Source of the DNA: Bacteroidota bacterium
GTDB lineage: Bacteria > Bacteroidota > Bacteroidia > 2-12-FULL-35-15
Direction of reading: 5' to 3'
Length of the DNA: 64,000 bases
NCBI GenBank assembly: GCA_003151815.1
Contig: PLYN01000033.1
Location: 1 to 64,000, forward strand
A model generated the notes under the pieces. It saw nothing but the letters and a program-made list of their open reading frames with translations. It did no database searches and was not told where the DNA came from. The translations under genes were made by a program, and so were the position numbers. Below, piece after piece: positions 1 through 8,202 of this stretch (position 1 is its first letter; every line of letters begins with the position of its first letter).

Positions 1-105
1 TTCATGAAGAACGGGCTCTTGTGTTAAGCTGTTTAAAAAAGCATCTATTTATTTTTAACCAAAATAGTGAGGCAGACAGGAATGAAATCAATGAAAAATT
101 GCTTT

Positions 106-135
106 TTTGCTTTTCATATATTTTGCCTACATTTG
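106..135 (+). promoter_or_regulatory. Bacteroidota-type promoter for the STAS gene
   Basis: TTTG at 106-109 (-33 element) and TACATTTG at 128-135 (-7 element, consensus TAnnTTTG) are 18 bases apart. The start codon follows 16 bases later. The first 151 bases of the window otherwise hold no gene I can support. Confidence 0.7.
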
Positions 136-151
136 TTAAAATATAATTTTT

Positions 152-493
152 ATGAGTTTTCAAATAGAAAGAACCGATAAATATACTGTTGTAAAATTAC
201 AATCCGAAAAGCTGGATAGTAATTTAGCTCCTTCACTAAAATCGGAATTGGTGGTGTTGAGTTCGGACGGTGTAAAAAATATTATTATTGATTTAACAGA
301 AACACGCTATTGCGATTCATCGGGATTAAGCGCTATTTTGGTGGCTAATCGTTTATGTAAAAATAGTCAGGGAGTATTTGTATTAACAGGTTTGCAAGAT
401 TCTGTGAAAAAATTAATTTCTATATCTCAATTAGACACAATATTAACCATTACAAATACACTACCGGAAGCTGCTGTAATGTTTTCTGTTTAG
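152..493 (+). CDS. STAS-domain protein (anti-sigma factor antagonist-like)
   Basis: This 113-residue protein is a single STAS domain of the SpoIIAA/RsbV type. The loop with the usual phosphorylatable serine is visible as DSSGL at residues 55-59, after the strand IIIDLTE. Family members are switched by a serine kinase and bind anti-sigma factors or other partners; no kinase or phosphatase partner lies beside it here. A clear promoter precedes it, and ribonuclease Z follows 74 bases downstream on the same strand, so the two may be co-transcribed. The STAS plus rnz pairing is, from memory, frequent in Bacteroidota. The fold is well supported; the partner is unknown. Confidence 0.85.
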   Translation: MSFQIERTDKYTVVKLQSEKLDSNLAPSLKSELVVLSSDGVKNIIIDLTETRYCDSSGLSAILVANRLCKNSQGVFVLTGLQDSVKKLISISQLDTILTITNTLPEAAVMFSV

Positions 494-567
494 GTTTAAT
501 TAAAACCTATGCGTATCAATCTTTAGTGGAAAATACATTCTACAAATAGAATGGTCTTATCAGGTAA

Positions 568-1497
568 ATGATGCAAAATTTCGAATTGACCATTTTAGGT
601 TGCAGTAGTGCAACGCCAACATCACAACGTAATCCAACCGCTCAGCTATTAAATGTAGCTGAGCGGTTTTTTTTAATTGATTGCGGAGAAGCCACTCAAA
701 TACAACTTAGGAAATTTAAACTCAAATTTCAGCGTATAAATCATATTTTTATTAGTCACCTGCATGGCGATCATTACCTGGGTTTAATAGGATTGCTATC
801 CAGCATGCATTTGTTGGGTAGAACAGTTGATTTGCATATATATTGCCCTCCGGAATTAAAAGAAATAATTGACGTGCAATTCACGTATTCTCAAACCTAT
901 TTAAAATATAATATTATTTATCATTATCATAACTATGTGAATAATGATATCATTTTTGAAGATGAAAAAGTGGAAATACGGACGATAGTGTTGAATCATC
1001 GTATTCCATGTTGTGGTTTTATTTTCACAGAAAAACCAATATTAGCCCATATTCTAAAGGAAAAACTGGAAAAGTATCAAATACCGTTCGAACAAATATT
1101 GGCAATAAAGAAAGGCGCTGATTTTACAACGGACAAGGGTGAAATAATACAAAATAAACAATTAGTAACAAATAGAATGAAGCCTCGCAGTTATGCATAT
1201 TGCTCGGATACCTGCTATGATGAAAGGATAATCGAATTTATTAAAGGGGCGACTTTACTTTATCATGAGGCAACTTTTATGGACGAAATGTTATTGCGTG
1301 CAAAGGAAACTTTTCATTCCACAGCTTTACAAGCTGCTACTATAGCGCAGAAGGCGGAAGTTAAAACATTGATGATTGGCCATTATTCTGCCCGTTACAA
1401 AGATTTGCAACCATTGCTGGACGAGGCAAAGAGCGTTTTTAAAAACACCATACTTGCTGTGGAAGGGGAAAGCACTAGATTAGAGTTTGAAAATTGA
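568..1497 (+). CDS. rnz: ribonuclease Z
   Basis: This is a tRNA 3'-processing endonuclease of the metallo-beta-lactamase fold, 309 residues, the normal length for RNase Z. The zinc-binding motif SHLHGDH is at residues 63-69. Further ligand regions are seen at LNHRIPCCGF, the YCSDT strand, HEATF and the GHYSARY motif near the C-terminus. It cleaves the 3' trailer from tRNA precursors, which matters here because the one tRNA in the window does not encode CCA. Two consecutive ATG codons (568 and 571) could start it. It follows the STAS gene and has no separate promoter that I can see. Confidence 0.95.
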   Translation: MMQNFELTILGCSSATPTSQRNPTAQLLNVAERFFLIDCGEATQIQLRKFKLKFQRINHIFISHLHGDHYLGLIGLLSSMHLLGRTVDLHIYCPPELKEIIDVQFTYSQTYLKYNIIYHYHNYVNNDIIFEDEKVEIRTIVLNHRIPCCGFIFTEKPILAHILKEKLEKYQIPFEQILAIKKGADFTTDKGEIIQNKQLVTNRMKPRSYAYCSDTCYDERIIEFIKGATLLYHEATFMDEMLLRAKETFHSTALQAATIAQKAEVKTLMIGHYSARYKDLQPLLDEAKSVFKNTILAVEGESTRLEFEN

Positions 1498-1554
1498 TAA
1501 TTTTCATTTGATAATTTTTAATTTTGCCCGACTAAATTTATTTTCTCAAATAAC

Positions 1555-1585
1555 ATTGTATAAATCCAATTAATACGTATTTTTG
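1555..1585 (+). promoter_or_regulatory. promoter for the LuxR-type regulator
   Basis: ATTG at 1555-1558 and TATTTTTG at 1578-1585 are separated by 19 bases, the usual Bacteroidota spacing. The predicted transcript would start near 1590, about 30 bases before the TTG start codon at 1619. Confidence 0.6.
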
Positions 1586-1618
1586 TCCGCTATTTAAAAT
1601 CAGTCTAAATAATTTATT

Positions 1619-2290
1619 TTGGAAAAAATCAGGATTACCATAGCCGACAGTCATTTTTTAAGCCGCAAAGGTTTGTCGGTGTTATTGAAAGAAAATAGTG
1701 ATTTTATCCTATTGTCTGAAGCAATAAGCAATGCTGATTTAATAAATCAATCTAAGTTTTATAAACCTGATTTAATCATCATTGATTATACTTCCGCAAA
1801 TTATACTTTAGAAGGCATACAGCAAATCGTAAAAAAATATCCCAAGACAAAAATTCTTGCTATTACTGAATTGCAGAGCAATGAAATTATTGCAAAAGGA
1901 TTAAAAATAGGAATTACCAGCCATCTATTAAAAGATTGTGATCAGGATGAAATAATAGAAGCGATTTACAAAACAGCGAAAGGTGAAAAGTTTATGTGCG
2001 GGAAAATTACCAACGCTATTTTACAGGAAAAGTCTGTTAATAGTGATGAATATACTTGCTCAGGGATGAATATCAGCGAGCGCGAAATGGAGATCATCAC
2101 TTTAATTGCTGAAGGTTATTCTAACAAAGAGGTAGCAGATAAATTATTTTTAAGTACACATACTATTACCACTCACCGTAAAAACATAATGAATAAATTA
2201 GGAGTAAACAACACCGCCGGATTAGTTTTATTTGCTGTACGCGAAAATCTTGTGAGCCCTAATCATTTCTTGTTTTCTTCAAGTAATTAA
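1619..2290 (+). CDS. LuxR/NarL-type response regulator
   Basis: The protein has 223 residues, with an N-terminal receiver-like domain (about 1-120) and a C-terminal LuxR helix-turn-helix (about 150-215). The helix-turn-helix is recognised from NISEREMEIITLIAEGYSN and the following KEVADKLFLSTHTITTHRK. The receiver has the IADSH start and a D at LIIIDYTS that fits the phospho-acceptor, though the acidic pocket is poor because the second acidic residue has become serine (ADS). Phosphorylation may therefore be weak or absent. The start must be TTG: a stop codon lies just upstream in frame and the family N-terminus begins here. No histidine kinase is adjacent. Its stop codon touches the next gene's ATG. 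Confidence 0.85.
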   Translation: MEKIRITIADSHFLSRKGLSVLLKENSDFILLSEAISNADLINQSKFYKPDLIIIDYTSANYTLEGIQQIVKKYPKTKILAITELQSNEIIAKGLKIGITSHLLKDCDQDEIIEAIYKTAKGEKFMCGKITNAILQEKSVNSDEYTCSGMNISEREMEIITLIAEGYSNKEVADKLFLSTHTITTHRKNIMNKLGVNNTAGLVLFAVRENLVSPNHFLFSSSN

Positions 2291-3625
2291 ATGATTTTAA
2301 TAGCAGATAGCGGTTCTACTAAAACGGATTGGCGTTTGATTGATGATAATAAAAAAATTCATCAATTTGCTACACAAGGTTTAAATCCATACTTTCAGAG
2401 CAAAGAAGAAATTGTTCTTATACTCCAAACGGAGTTGGTACCACAGTTTAAATCCGACACTTCGGCTTCGCTCAGTGTGACAAATTCAAAAAACGAGATC
2501 TTTTTTTATGGTGCAGGTTGTGAGTCCGGTTCAAAAAAGGAAATTATTAGAGCTGCATTATTTAATGTTTTTCCGGTGTCAATCATTGAAGTTAATTCAG
2601 ACATGATAGGTGCAGCCCGAGCGATGTGTGGCTCAAATCCCGGAGTAGCAGCTATTCTGGGAACAGGTTCCAATACCTGTTATTACGATGGAAATAGGAG
2701 TCTAGAAAATATAGCTTCTTTGGGATATATTTTAGGTGACGAAGGTAGTGGAGCGCATATTGGAAAAACATTTATTCAAGCCTATTTGAACAAAGAAATG
2801 CCTGAGGATCTATCTAAACGGTTTTACGAAAGAACTAAATTAAGTTTGGGAGATATTTTAGATGCTGTGTATAAAAAGCCAATGCCAAACAGATTTTTGG
2901 CATCATTCAGTAAATTTATTTATCAAAATTTAAAGGAGCAGTTTGTGATTGATCTGGTAGCAAATTGTTTTGAGCAATTTTTCGATAAGCATATTTGTAA
3001 ATATGACCTCACCCCTAACCCCTCTCCAACTGGAGAGGGGAAATTAAAGTTGAGTTGCGTTGGTTCCGTTGCTTTTTATTACAGCAATATATTACGTGCA
3101 GTTGCAATTAAAAAGGGTGTTACTATTGACAAAATAATTGAAACGCCGATTGCAGGGTTAACGCTTTATCACCTCACCCCTAGCCCCTCTCCAATTGGAG
3201 AGGGGGATAAAGGAGATAGTGTTGAAAATCTATTTAAAGGTGCTTCGCCAACACTTTTTGAAAATGCTCATAAACTAAGACTAGTTGACACAACAAAAGC
3301 AGAGAAAATATTGTGGGAAGCATTAAGAAATAAAAAAGTAGAAAATTGTAAATTCAGAAGGCAGCATCCTATCGGTAGATTTATAGCTGATTTTTATTGT
3401 TACGAAAAGAAATTAGTAATCGAAATTGATGGTGGTTATCATAACGAAAAAGAACAAAATTCATACGATGAATTGAGAACTCAGATTATTAATGAATATA
3501 ATATAGCTGTTATTCGTTTTACCAATGAAGATGTTCTTAACAATATTCAATCGGTAATAGAAAAAATATCCGATGCACTTAAAAGCGGGTTCTCCCCTCT
3601 CCAATTGGAGAGGGGCAGGGGGTGA
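2291..3625 (+). CDS. BadF/NagK-type sugar kinase with in-frame repeat insertions, fused to a DUF559 nuclease-like domain
   Basis: Residues 1-294 form an ASKHA-fold kinase of the BadF/BadG or N-acetylglucosamine kinase type. Phosphate loops are at DSGSTKTDW (6-14) and GTGSNTCYYDG, and GDEGSGAHIGK follows. Three repeat-derived segments interrupt it. Residues 56-64 are a dispersed repeat. Residues 239-252 (LTPNPSPTGEG) are a palindrome between HICKY and SCVGSV. From residue 295 the expected kinase end (IAGLTLYH) runs into a second palindrome, then a DUF559 domain (about 305-430) with FIADFYC and LVIEIDGGYH. The last residues and the TGA come from an inverted third palindrome. I see no in-frame start for the DUF559 part alone. 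Whether the kinase still folds is open; the frame is fully open, so it is not an obvious pseudogene. Confidence 0.85.
   Translation: MILIADSGSTKTDWRLIDDNKKIHQFATQGLNPYFQSKEEIVLILQTELVPQFKSDTSASLSVTNSKNEIFFYGAGCESGSKKEIIRAALFNVFPVSIIEVNSDMIGAARAMCGSNPGVAAILGTGSNTCYYDGNRSLENIASLGYILGDEGSGAHIGKTFIQAYLNKEMPEDLSKRFYERTKLSLGDILDAVYKKPMPNRFLASFSKFIYQNLKEQFVIDLVANCFEQFFDKHICKYDLTPNPSPTGEGKLKLSCVGSVAFYYSNILRAVAIKKGVTIDKIIETPIAGLTLYHLTPSPSPIGEGDKGDSVENLFKGASPTLFENAHKLRLVDTTKAEKILWEALRNKKVENCKFRRQHPIGRFIADFYCYEKKLVIEIDGGYHNEKEQNSYDELRTQIINEYNIAVIRFTNEDVLNNIQSVIEKISDALKSGFSPLQLERGRG
2456..2482 (+). repeat. dispersed repeat inside the kinase gene
   Basis: The segment CACTTCGGCTTCGCTCAGTG with its borders encodes DTSASLSVT in the kinase. 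It resembles the 'GAGCGAAGTCGGAG'-type intergenic repeats in this window (20324-20400). It sits in a loop before the conserved FFYGAGC strand, where relatives, as I recall them, are about a dozen residues shorter. Confidence 0.55.
3005..3041 (+). repeat. family A palindrome inserted in frame in the kinase
   Basis: CTCACCCCTAACCCCTCTCC followed by AACTGGAGAGGGG is a family A copy with core CTCTCCAACTGGAGAG. It is translated as LTPNPSPTGEG and splits HICKY from the conserved SCVGSV motif without breaking the frame. Confidence 0.85.
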
Positions 3626-3628
3626 GGT
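3171..3628. mobile_element. DUF559 module bounded by inverted family A palindromes
   Basis: The left copy (3171-3206) and right copy (3592-3628) of the family A palindrome are in inverted orientation. Both carry the core CTCTCCAATTGGAGAG and the outer arm ACCTCACCCC. They enclose about 385 bases encoding one DUF559 domain and nothing else. The unit starts exactly where the sugar kinase should end and stops 1 base before the stop codon of the convergent yebC gene. DUF559 has a restriction endonuclease-like fold related to Vsr nucleases. The boundaries suggest a small mobile unit; how it moves is not shown by the sequence. Confidence 0.6.
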
Positions 3629-3629
3629 A

Positions 3630-4337
3630 TTATTTCAAATTATGATACACCGTTTGTACATCATCATCTTCTTCGAATTTTCCAACCAAGGTCATCACTT
3701 CTTCAACTTGCGCATCTGTTAGTTCAACTGTTGTTGAAGGAATACGTTCTAATTCAGAACTGATAATATTTAATTTTTTTGCTTCCAACGCTTTTTGCAT
3801 GGTGCCAAAGTCGGTGAAAGCAGTGTATACAACGATCTCTTCTTCATCACTTTCAATTTCATCCGCACCAAAATCGATCAATTCCATTTCCAATTCTTCC
3901 AAATTAATATTTTCATTTTTAATTCGGAAAACACCTTTGCGTTCAAATAAATAATCCAAAGAACCTGTTTTACCTAATTCGCCTCCATTACGATTGAAAT
4001 TCATACGCACATTTGCAACAGTGCGTGTGGGATTATCGGTAGCGCATTCAATTAAAATGGCAACTCCGAAAGGACCTTTGCCTTCGTATACAACTTCTTC
4101 TAAATTAGATTCGTCTTTTGACGTAGCACGTTTGATTGCTGCATCAATACGATCTTTAGGCATGTTCAAGCCTTTTGCGTTTTGAATAGCTACCCGTAAG
4201 CGCGAATTACCTGCAGGATCTCCTCCACCCAATTTGATTGCAATTGCAATCTCTTTTCCCATACGGGTAAAGCCTTTCGCCATTTTATCATAGCGGGCAA
4301 ACATTTTATATTTTCGTTTTTCAAATACGCGTCCCAT
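3630..4337 (-). CDS. yebC: YebC/PmpR family protein
   Basis: This 235-residue protein has the full YebC domain, from the MGRVFEKRKYKMFARYDKMA start, through GKEIAIAIKLGG and NPRLR-like NSRLR, to the glycine-rich GPFGVAILIECATDNPTRT. The family binds DNA and RNA; recent work ties it to translation of difficult sequences, and older work to transcription control. Length and order are normal. It converges on the kinase/DUF559 gene with only 4 bases between the stop codons. No promoter with both elements is visible upstream. Confidence 0.92.
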   Translation of the reverse strand: MGRVFEKRKYKMFARYDKMAKGFTRMGKEIAIAIKLGGGDPAGNSRLRVAIQNAKGLNMPKDRIDAAIKRATSKDESNLEEVVYEGKGPFGVAILIECATDNPTRTVANVRMNFNRNGGELGKTGSLDYLFERKGVFRIKNENINLEELEMELIDFGADEIESDEEEIVVYTAFTDFGTMQKALEAKKLNIISSELERIPSTTVELTDAQVEEVMTLVGKFEEDDDVQTVYHNLK

Positions 4338-4444
4338 GATGAAATAATAAATTAAGAATGATAAATATTTTTTTGCAATGTAAATTTAATGATTTAAAAA
4401 AATCTTTTGTTTTTTTTAATTGGTTCAATGGTAATAAAAAAATA

Positions 4445-5920
4445 TTAGTGTTCAATAATTAATTTTTGATTTACTGAATAATTATCACCTTCAATATTTA
4501 TAATATAAATTCCAGTATTTAAGTTACTCGTATTAATTTCAATTTGCTCCAAAGTATTCATATTATTGATTTTTTGATAATAGTACTTACGACCTATCAT
4601 ATCAATAATACTTATGGTTACTGAATTGTTATTTGACAATCCTTTACTATTAAAGTTCAAATAAACATTTCCATCGGCAGGATTGGGAAATATTTTAAAA
4701 GTAGTATTCGGTTTAATGTTTGAAGTAATACTTGTAATGAGGGTTACCTGAGGAGTTGCCGGCGAAACGCCATTGCTATCGGTTTTAACTAAAAATATAT
4801 GGTCCAGATTGCTATACGATGAAGAATAGCCGCAGATGATATAGCCATTGTCTTTCGTGTTGTTTATCGAATACGCTTTTTCCATATTGGTTCCACCAAA
4901 GGTTGTTGAATGAAGTCCTGCATTTTCTATATAAAGCGCAAAATCAGAAGCTCCTCCTGCAAATCCGTATGAGTAGGTATATCCAGCCATTCCCCAACGA
5001 CCTCCTGGAGACTGTTTGACGGAATTTATCCCGTCATCATCAGTTCCACCATAAAGATTGCTCCAAATAAATAAACCTGTTGTGGACATATTTATTAATA
5101 ATCCGTCGAAATTACCTGCGCCACTGCTTTTTGTTTTCCCTACAATAAAATATCCTCCTGAATATTTTTCAATTACATCATACCCATCATCTTCTTGAAT
5201 TCCTCCATATTTATTTGTCCAAAGGGTATCTCCAACATTGTTTGTTTTAACGGTATAAAAATCGCCATTAGCATCGCCAAAACTTTTAGTGAATCCGGTT
5301 ATAATATAACCGCCATCTTTGGTTTGTTTAACAGATTTTGCTTCATCATCCTTTATTCCTCCGTATGTTTTTGTCCAGATGGTATCACCAATTGAATTTA
5401 TTTTTACTAAATACATATCTTCATAACCCTTTCCAAAACTATAGGTTCCACCTGTAATGATAAAACCGCTGTCGATTGTTTGTTGAATAGAATATGCAAA
5501 ATCCCAGTTACTTCCACCGTAAGTTTTTGTCCAGATGGTATCACCGTATCGGTTAGTTCTGATGACATATAGGTCATAACCACCTTGTCCAAAACTGTTC
5601 GTAAAACCGGCAATTACAAAACCTGTATCTTTCGTTTCCTGAATTGAATATGCCTGATCAATATTGATTCCTCCGAATGTTTTTTGCCATTGCATAATAC
5701 CCATCGAATCGGTTTTTAGTAAATAGGCATCCGTACTTCCACTTCCTGAGCTGCTTGTGGAGCCGGCTACAGCATATCCTTTGTCATACGTTTGCGTAAC
5801 TGAATAACCATAATCATAGCCGGATCCACCATATACGTGTTCAAATTCTATAATTTGTGCAACTGAAATTTTTGCAGCGAACAAAACTAAAATCAATATT
5901 AATTTTAAATATTTATCCAT
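4445..5920 (-). CDS. secreted repeat protein with T9SS sorting domain
   Basis: The 491-residue protein has a signal peptide (about 1-21, ending near SVAQ). Seven repeats of about 50 residues follow (about 30-395), each of the form 'SV-QT-DGGYIIAG-T-SFG-G--D-YLVKTNS-GD--W-KTYGG'. A type A Por sorting domain (about 400-491) starts at FKIFPNP and ends with a NQKLIIEH tail. Seven such repeats would suit a seven-bladed beta-propeller; that is inference. The protein should cross the outer membrane by type IX secretion and remain on the surface or be released. Its start codon touches the kdsA stop, so it is probably the tail of a kdsA transcript, though the functions look unrelated. Confidence 0.8.
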   Translation of the reverse strand: MDKYLKLILILVLFAAKISVAQIIEFEHVYGGSGYDYGYSVTQTYDKGYAVAGSTSSSGSGSTDAYLLKTDSMGIMQWQKTFGGINIDQAYSIQETKDTGFVIAGFTNSFGQGGYDLYVIRTNRYGDTIWTKTYGGSNWDFAYSIQQTIDSGFIITGGTYSFGKGYEDMYLVKINSIGDTIWTKTYGGIKDDEAKSVKQTKDGGYIITGFTKSFGDANGDFYTVKTNNVGDTLWTNKYGGIQEDDGYDVIEKYSGGYFIVGKTKSSGAGNFDGLLINMSTTGLFIWSNLYGGTDDDGINSVKQSPGGRWGMAGYTYSYGFAGGASDFALYIENAGLHSTTFGGTNMEKAYSINNTKDNGYIICGYSSSYSNLDHIFLVKTDSNGVSPATPQVTLITSITSNIKPNTTFKIFPNPADGNVYLNFNSKGLSNNNSVTISIIDMIGRKYYYQKINNMNTLEQIEINTSNLNTGIYIINIEGDNYSVNQKLIIEH

Positions 5921-6742
5921 TTAGATTGAAATAACAGCTTTTCGGATCTTTACTAAATCGTTCATTAATTTTTCAAAATGATCAAGGTGAAGCATATTTG
6001 CGCCATCTGATTTTGCTTTAGCAGGATTGGGATGTGTTTCTAAAAACAATCCATCAACACCCACAGCAATAGCCGCTTTGGCTATGGTTCCAATCAATTC
6101 GGGTTTGCCACCGGTAACACCACTTGTTTGATTCGGTTGTTGAAGTGAGTGCGTAATATCCATCACAACAGGCACATTGTTTTTTTGCATTTCCGGGATT
6201 CCTCTATAATCAACCACCAGATCCTGATAGCCTAAAAATGTACCGCGCTCGGTAAGCATAATATTTGAATTACCCGATTCACGTACTTTATCTACTGCAA
6301 ATTTCATTGATTCGGCAGATAAAAACTGTCCCTTTTTAATGTTCACATGTTTGCCGGTTTCTGCAGCTGCTATCAGTAATTCTGTTTGACGGCAAAGGAA
6401 AGCGGGTATTTGTAATATATCTACATATTGTGCAGCCATTGCTGCATCTTGGTTTGTATGGATATCGGTAAGTGTTGGAACTTTAAAATGCTTCCCAACT
6501 TTTCGAATAATTTCTAATCCCTTTTCATCACCAATACCTGTGAAAGAATCTAAACGCGACCGATTTGCTTTTCGGAACGATGCTTTAAAAATATAAGGAA
6601 TGCCTAATTTATCAGTAACAGATTTTACTTTTTCGGCAATCTCAAAACATATTTCTTCTGTTTCAACTGCACAAGGTCCGGCAATTAAAAAAAAATTGTT
6701 AGTATCTAAATGCTTAAGATTGGGAATGTTTTTTAATGACAT
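5921..6742 (-). CDS. kdsA: 3-deoxy-8-phosphooctulonate synthase
   Basis: KdsA condenses phosphoenolpyruvate with arabinose 5-phosphate to make KDO 8-phosphate, the first step of the KDO sugar of lipopolysaccharide. The 273-residue length is normal. Family landmarks are IAGPCAVETEE near the start, KASFRKANRSR, the central LTERGTFLGYQDLVVDYRG, VVMDITHSLQQPN, and the C-terminal GLFLETHPNPAKAKSDG. The protein is cytoplasmic. Upstream lies a pair of family A palindromes that separates it from the next gene. Confidence 0.96.
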   Translation of the reverse strand: MSLKNIPNLKHLDTNNFFLIAGPCAVETEEICFEIAEKVKSVTDKLGIPYIFKASFRKANRSRLDSFTGIGDEKGLEIIRKVGKHFKVPTLTDIHTNQDAAMAAQYVDILQIPAFLCRQTELLIAAAETGKHVNIKKGQFLSAESMKFAVDKVRESGNSNIMLTERGTFLGYQDLVVDYRGIPEMQKNNVPVVMDITHSLQQPNQTSGVTGGKPELIGTIAKAAIAVGVDGLFLETHPNPAKAKSDGANMLHLDHFEKLMNDLVKIRKAVISI

Positions 6743-6765
6743 GATTTTTTATTTTGATTGTTAAG

Positions 6766-6921
6766 CCTCACCCCCAGCCCCTCTCCAAAGGAGAGGGGAG
6801 ACTGTGTGTGAAGTACTTTGTGTTTTTTCATTCTCAACGATCTGTTTTTTATTTGCAACTAACTATTTTCGTTTTTACACCTATCGCCCCTCTCCTTTGG
6901 AGATGGGATTAAGGGTTGAGG
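6766..6921. repeat. paired inverted family A palindromes without a gene between them
   Basis: One copy lies at 6766-6799 (CCTCACCCCCAGCCCCTCTC..., core CTCTCCAAAGGAGAG) and an inverted copy at 6887-6921. They enclose about 87 bases of non-coding DNA. The arrangement is that of the DUF559 unit at 3171-3628, but with no gene inside. Confidence 0.75.
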
Positions 6922-6924
6922 TGT

Positions 6925-8187
6925 TTATTTGAATTTTTTAACTAATGAAACATAAGCTCCTTGTCCGGTTGTTTTTTTTGGAACAATAAATCCTTCAATG
7001 TTATTACTTCCTGCATGAACCACAAAATTTTTACCTAGCTTAGCAGATATCCCCATTCCGTAATTAAATGTTCCATATCCGCCATAGCCAAATGTACTTG
7101 AAAGAATAAGTTTTGAATTGAGATAAAAATTTCCACTCAAATACATTAACAGATTGTAATTTCCGTTAAAGACATAACGTACACCTTCCGTTAAATGAAA
7201 ATAATTACTAAACTGAGTTTCAAAAGCGATATTAAAAACAGAAGGTATAGTTACTGTGTAGGCATGTTTTTTAAACGGAGCAACGGAATTTATAACGCTG
7301 TCTTTGGCATTGCTTCCAAAAGCTGAATTCTGAATATCAGAAATGTTGTTGATTTTAATTCCTGAATATTGCAAAGTAGAATCCTGATTTAATGTCATGG
7401 ATTGTTTATTGAAACGAATTGCACCAATGTCGGATGCAGATACTGTTATTTTAGAATTGCCAAAACGTGTTTGAATGGGGGCTTCGAAAAATAAATCAAT
7501 GCTTGCTCCATAACCATTAAATGCTCCCGTACCTTTATTGGCAGTATCTGATTTAGCTGCCGAAAGTTGTGTGTTTAAATTCATATACTGCCCATCTGCA
7601 CTGGTAAACAATTCTGCTTTTTTTGCTAAGATGGATAAATCCTGTTGACCATTTAAAAATGAAATACCAAGTCCCCAACGTACACTATTAGTTGATTTCG
7701 AAGAAAATATTCCAACTTGTATTTGCTGGTAATGGATTAAATTCAAATTGAAATTACTTAAATCTGCTGTTGTACCGGCGTATTGCGCATTCCCATAAAA
7801 ACCAACGTTGAATAAATCTTTTGAAAAACGTGCATCGAGATGCACTCTATCGCGGACGCTAAAAAAAATACTCATGTTTTTTTTATTGCAAAATGATGCT
7901 AATTTGAATGCAGCATAAATGCCCGCGTTAGCATTTCCTCCTAAGCGATTGTCGTTTTTAACGCGATTTAATACAGAATTTTTCAAGTTATCATCAATAT
8001 ACCCACCGGTATAAAATTTGTTTGTAAAGGCATTGGTTATTGCATTCGAATTGATATCGTAATCGCCGGTAATTCCAAAACGGGAACTGGCAGAATCTGG
8101 AAATTCGTTGGCAAAAATTTTTGCAATTTGTGCTTTGGAATTAGATATAAAAAATGAAATAAATAAAATAGTAAATAACTTCTTCAC
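6925..8187 (-). CDS. outer-membrane beta-barrel-like protein (DUF5723-like)
   Basis: The 420-residue protein has a signal peptide (MKKLFTILFISFFISNSKAQ), then alternating hydrophobic and aromatic strands typical of Bacteroidota barrel proteins, ending GAYVSLVKKFK. The end in phenylalanine-lysine after a beta strand fits outer-membrane barrels. The start codon is GTG. It lies 15 bases downstream of a lipoprotein gene on the same strand, so the two probably form an operon. I recall this two-gene pair in other Bacteroidota with unknown function; the DUF number is from memory and should be checked. Confidence 0.6.
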   Translation of the reverse strand: MKKLFTILFISFFISNSKAQIAKIFANEFPDSASSRFGITGDYDINSNAITNAFTNKFYTGGYIDDNLKNSVLNRVKNDNRLGGNANAGIYAAFKLASFCNKKNMSIFFSVRDRVHLDARFSKDLFNVGFYGNAQYAGTTADLSNFNLNLIHYQQIQVGIFSSKSTNSVRWGLGISFLNGQQDLSILAKKAELFTSADGQYMNLNTQLSAAKSDTANKGTGAFNGYGASIDLFFEAPIQTRFGNSKITVSASDIGAIRFNKQSMTLNQDSTLQYSGIKINNISDIQNSAFGSNAKDSVINSVAPFKKHAYTVTIPSVFNIAFETQFSNYFHLTEGVRYVFNGNYNLLMYLSGNFYLNSKLILSSTFGYGGYGTFNYGMGISAKLGKNFVVHAGSNNIEGFIVPKKTTGQGAYVSLVKKFK

Positions 8188-8202
8188 GAATATGTTCTTT
8201 GT

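Noticed and set aside
3-146. Open frame at the left edge that could be the end of an upstream gene
   Set aside because: It reads through the STAS promoter, has no recognisable family sequence, and the window edge prevents a decision.
3994-4185. Open frame antisense to yebC
   Set aside because: It is a shadow of the well-supported yebC gene; the same holds for antisense frames in uvrB, gap and kdsA.
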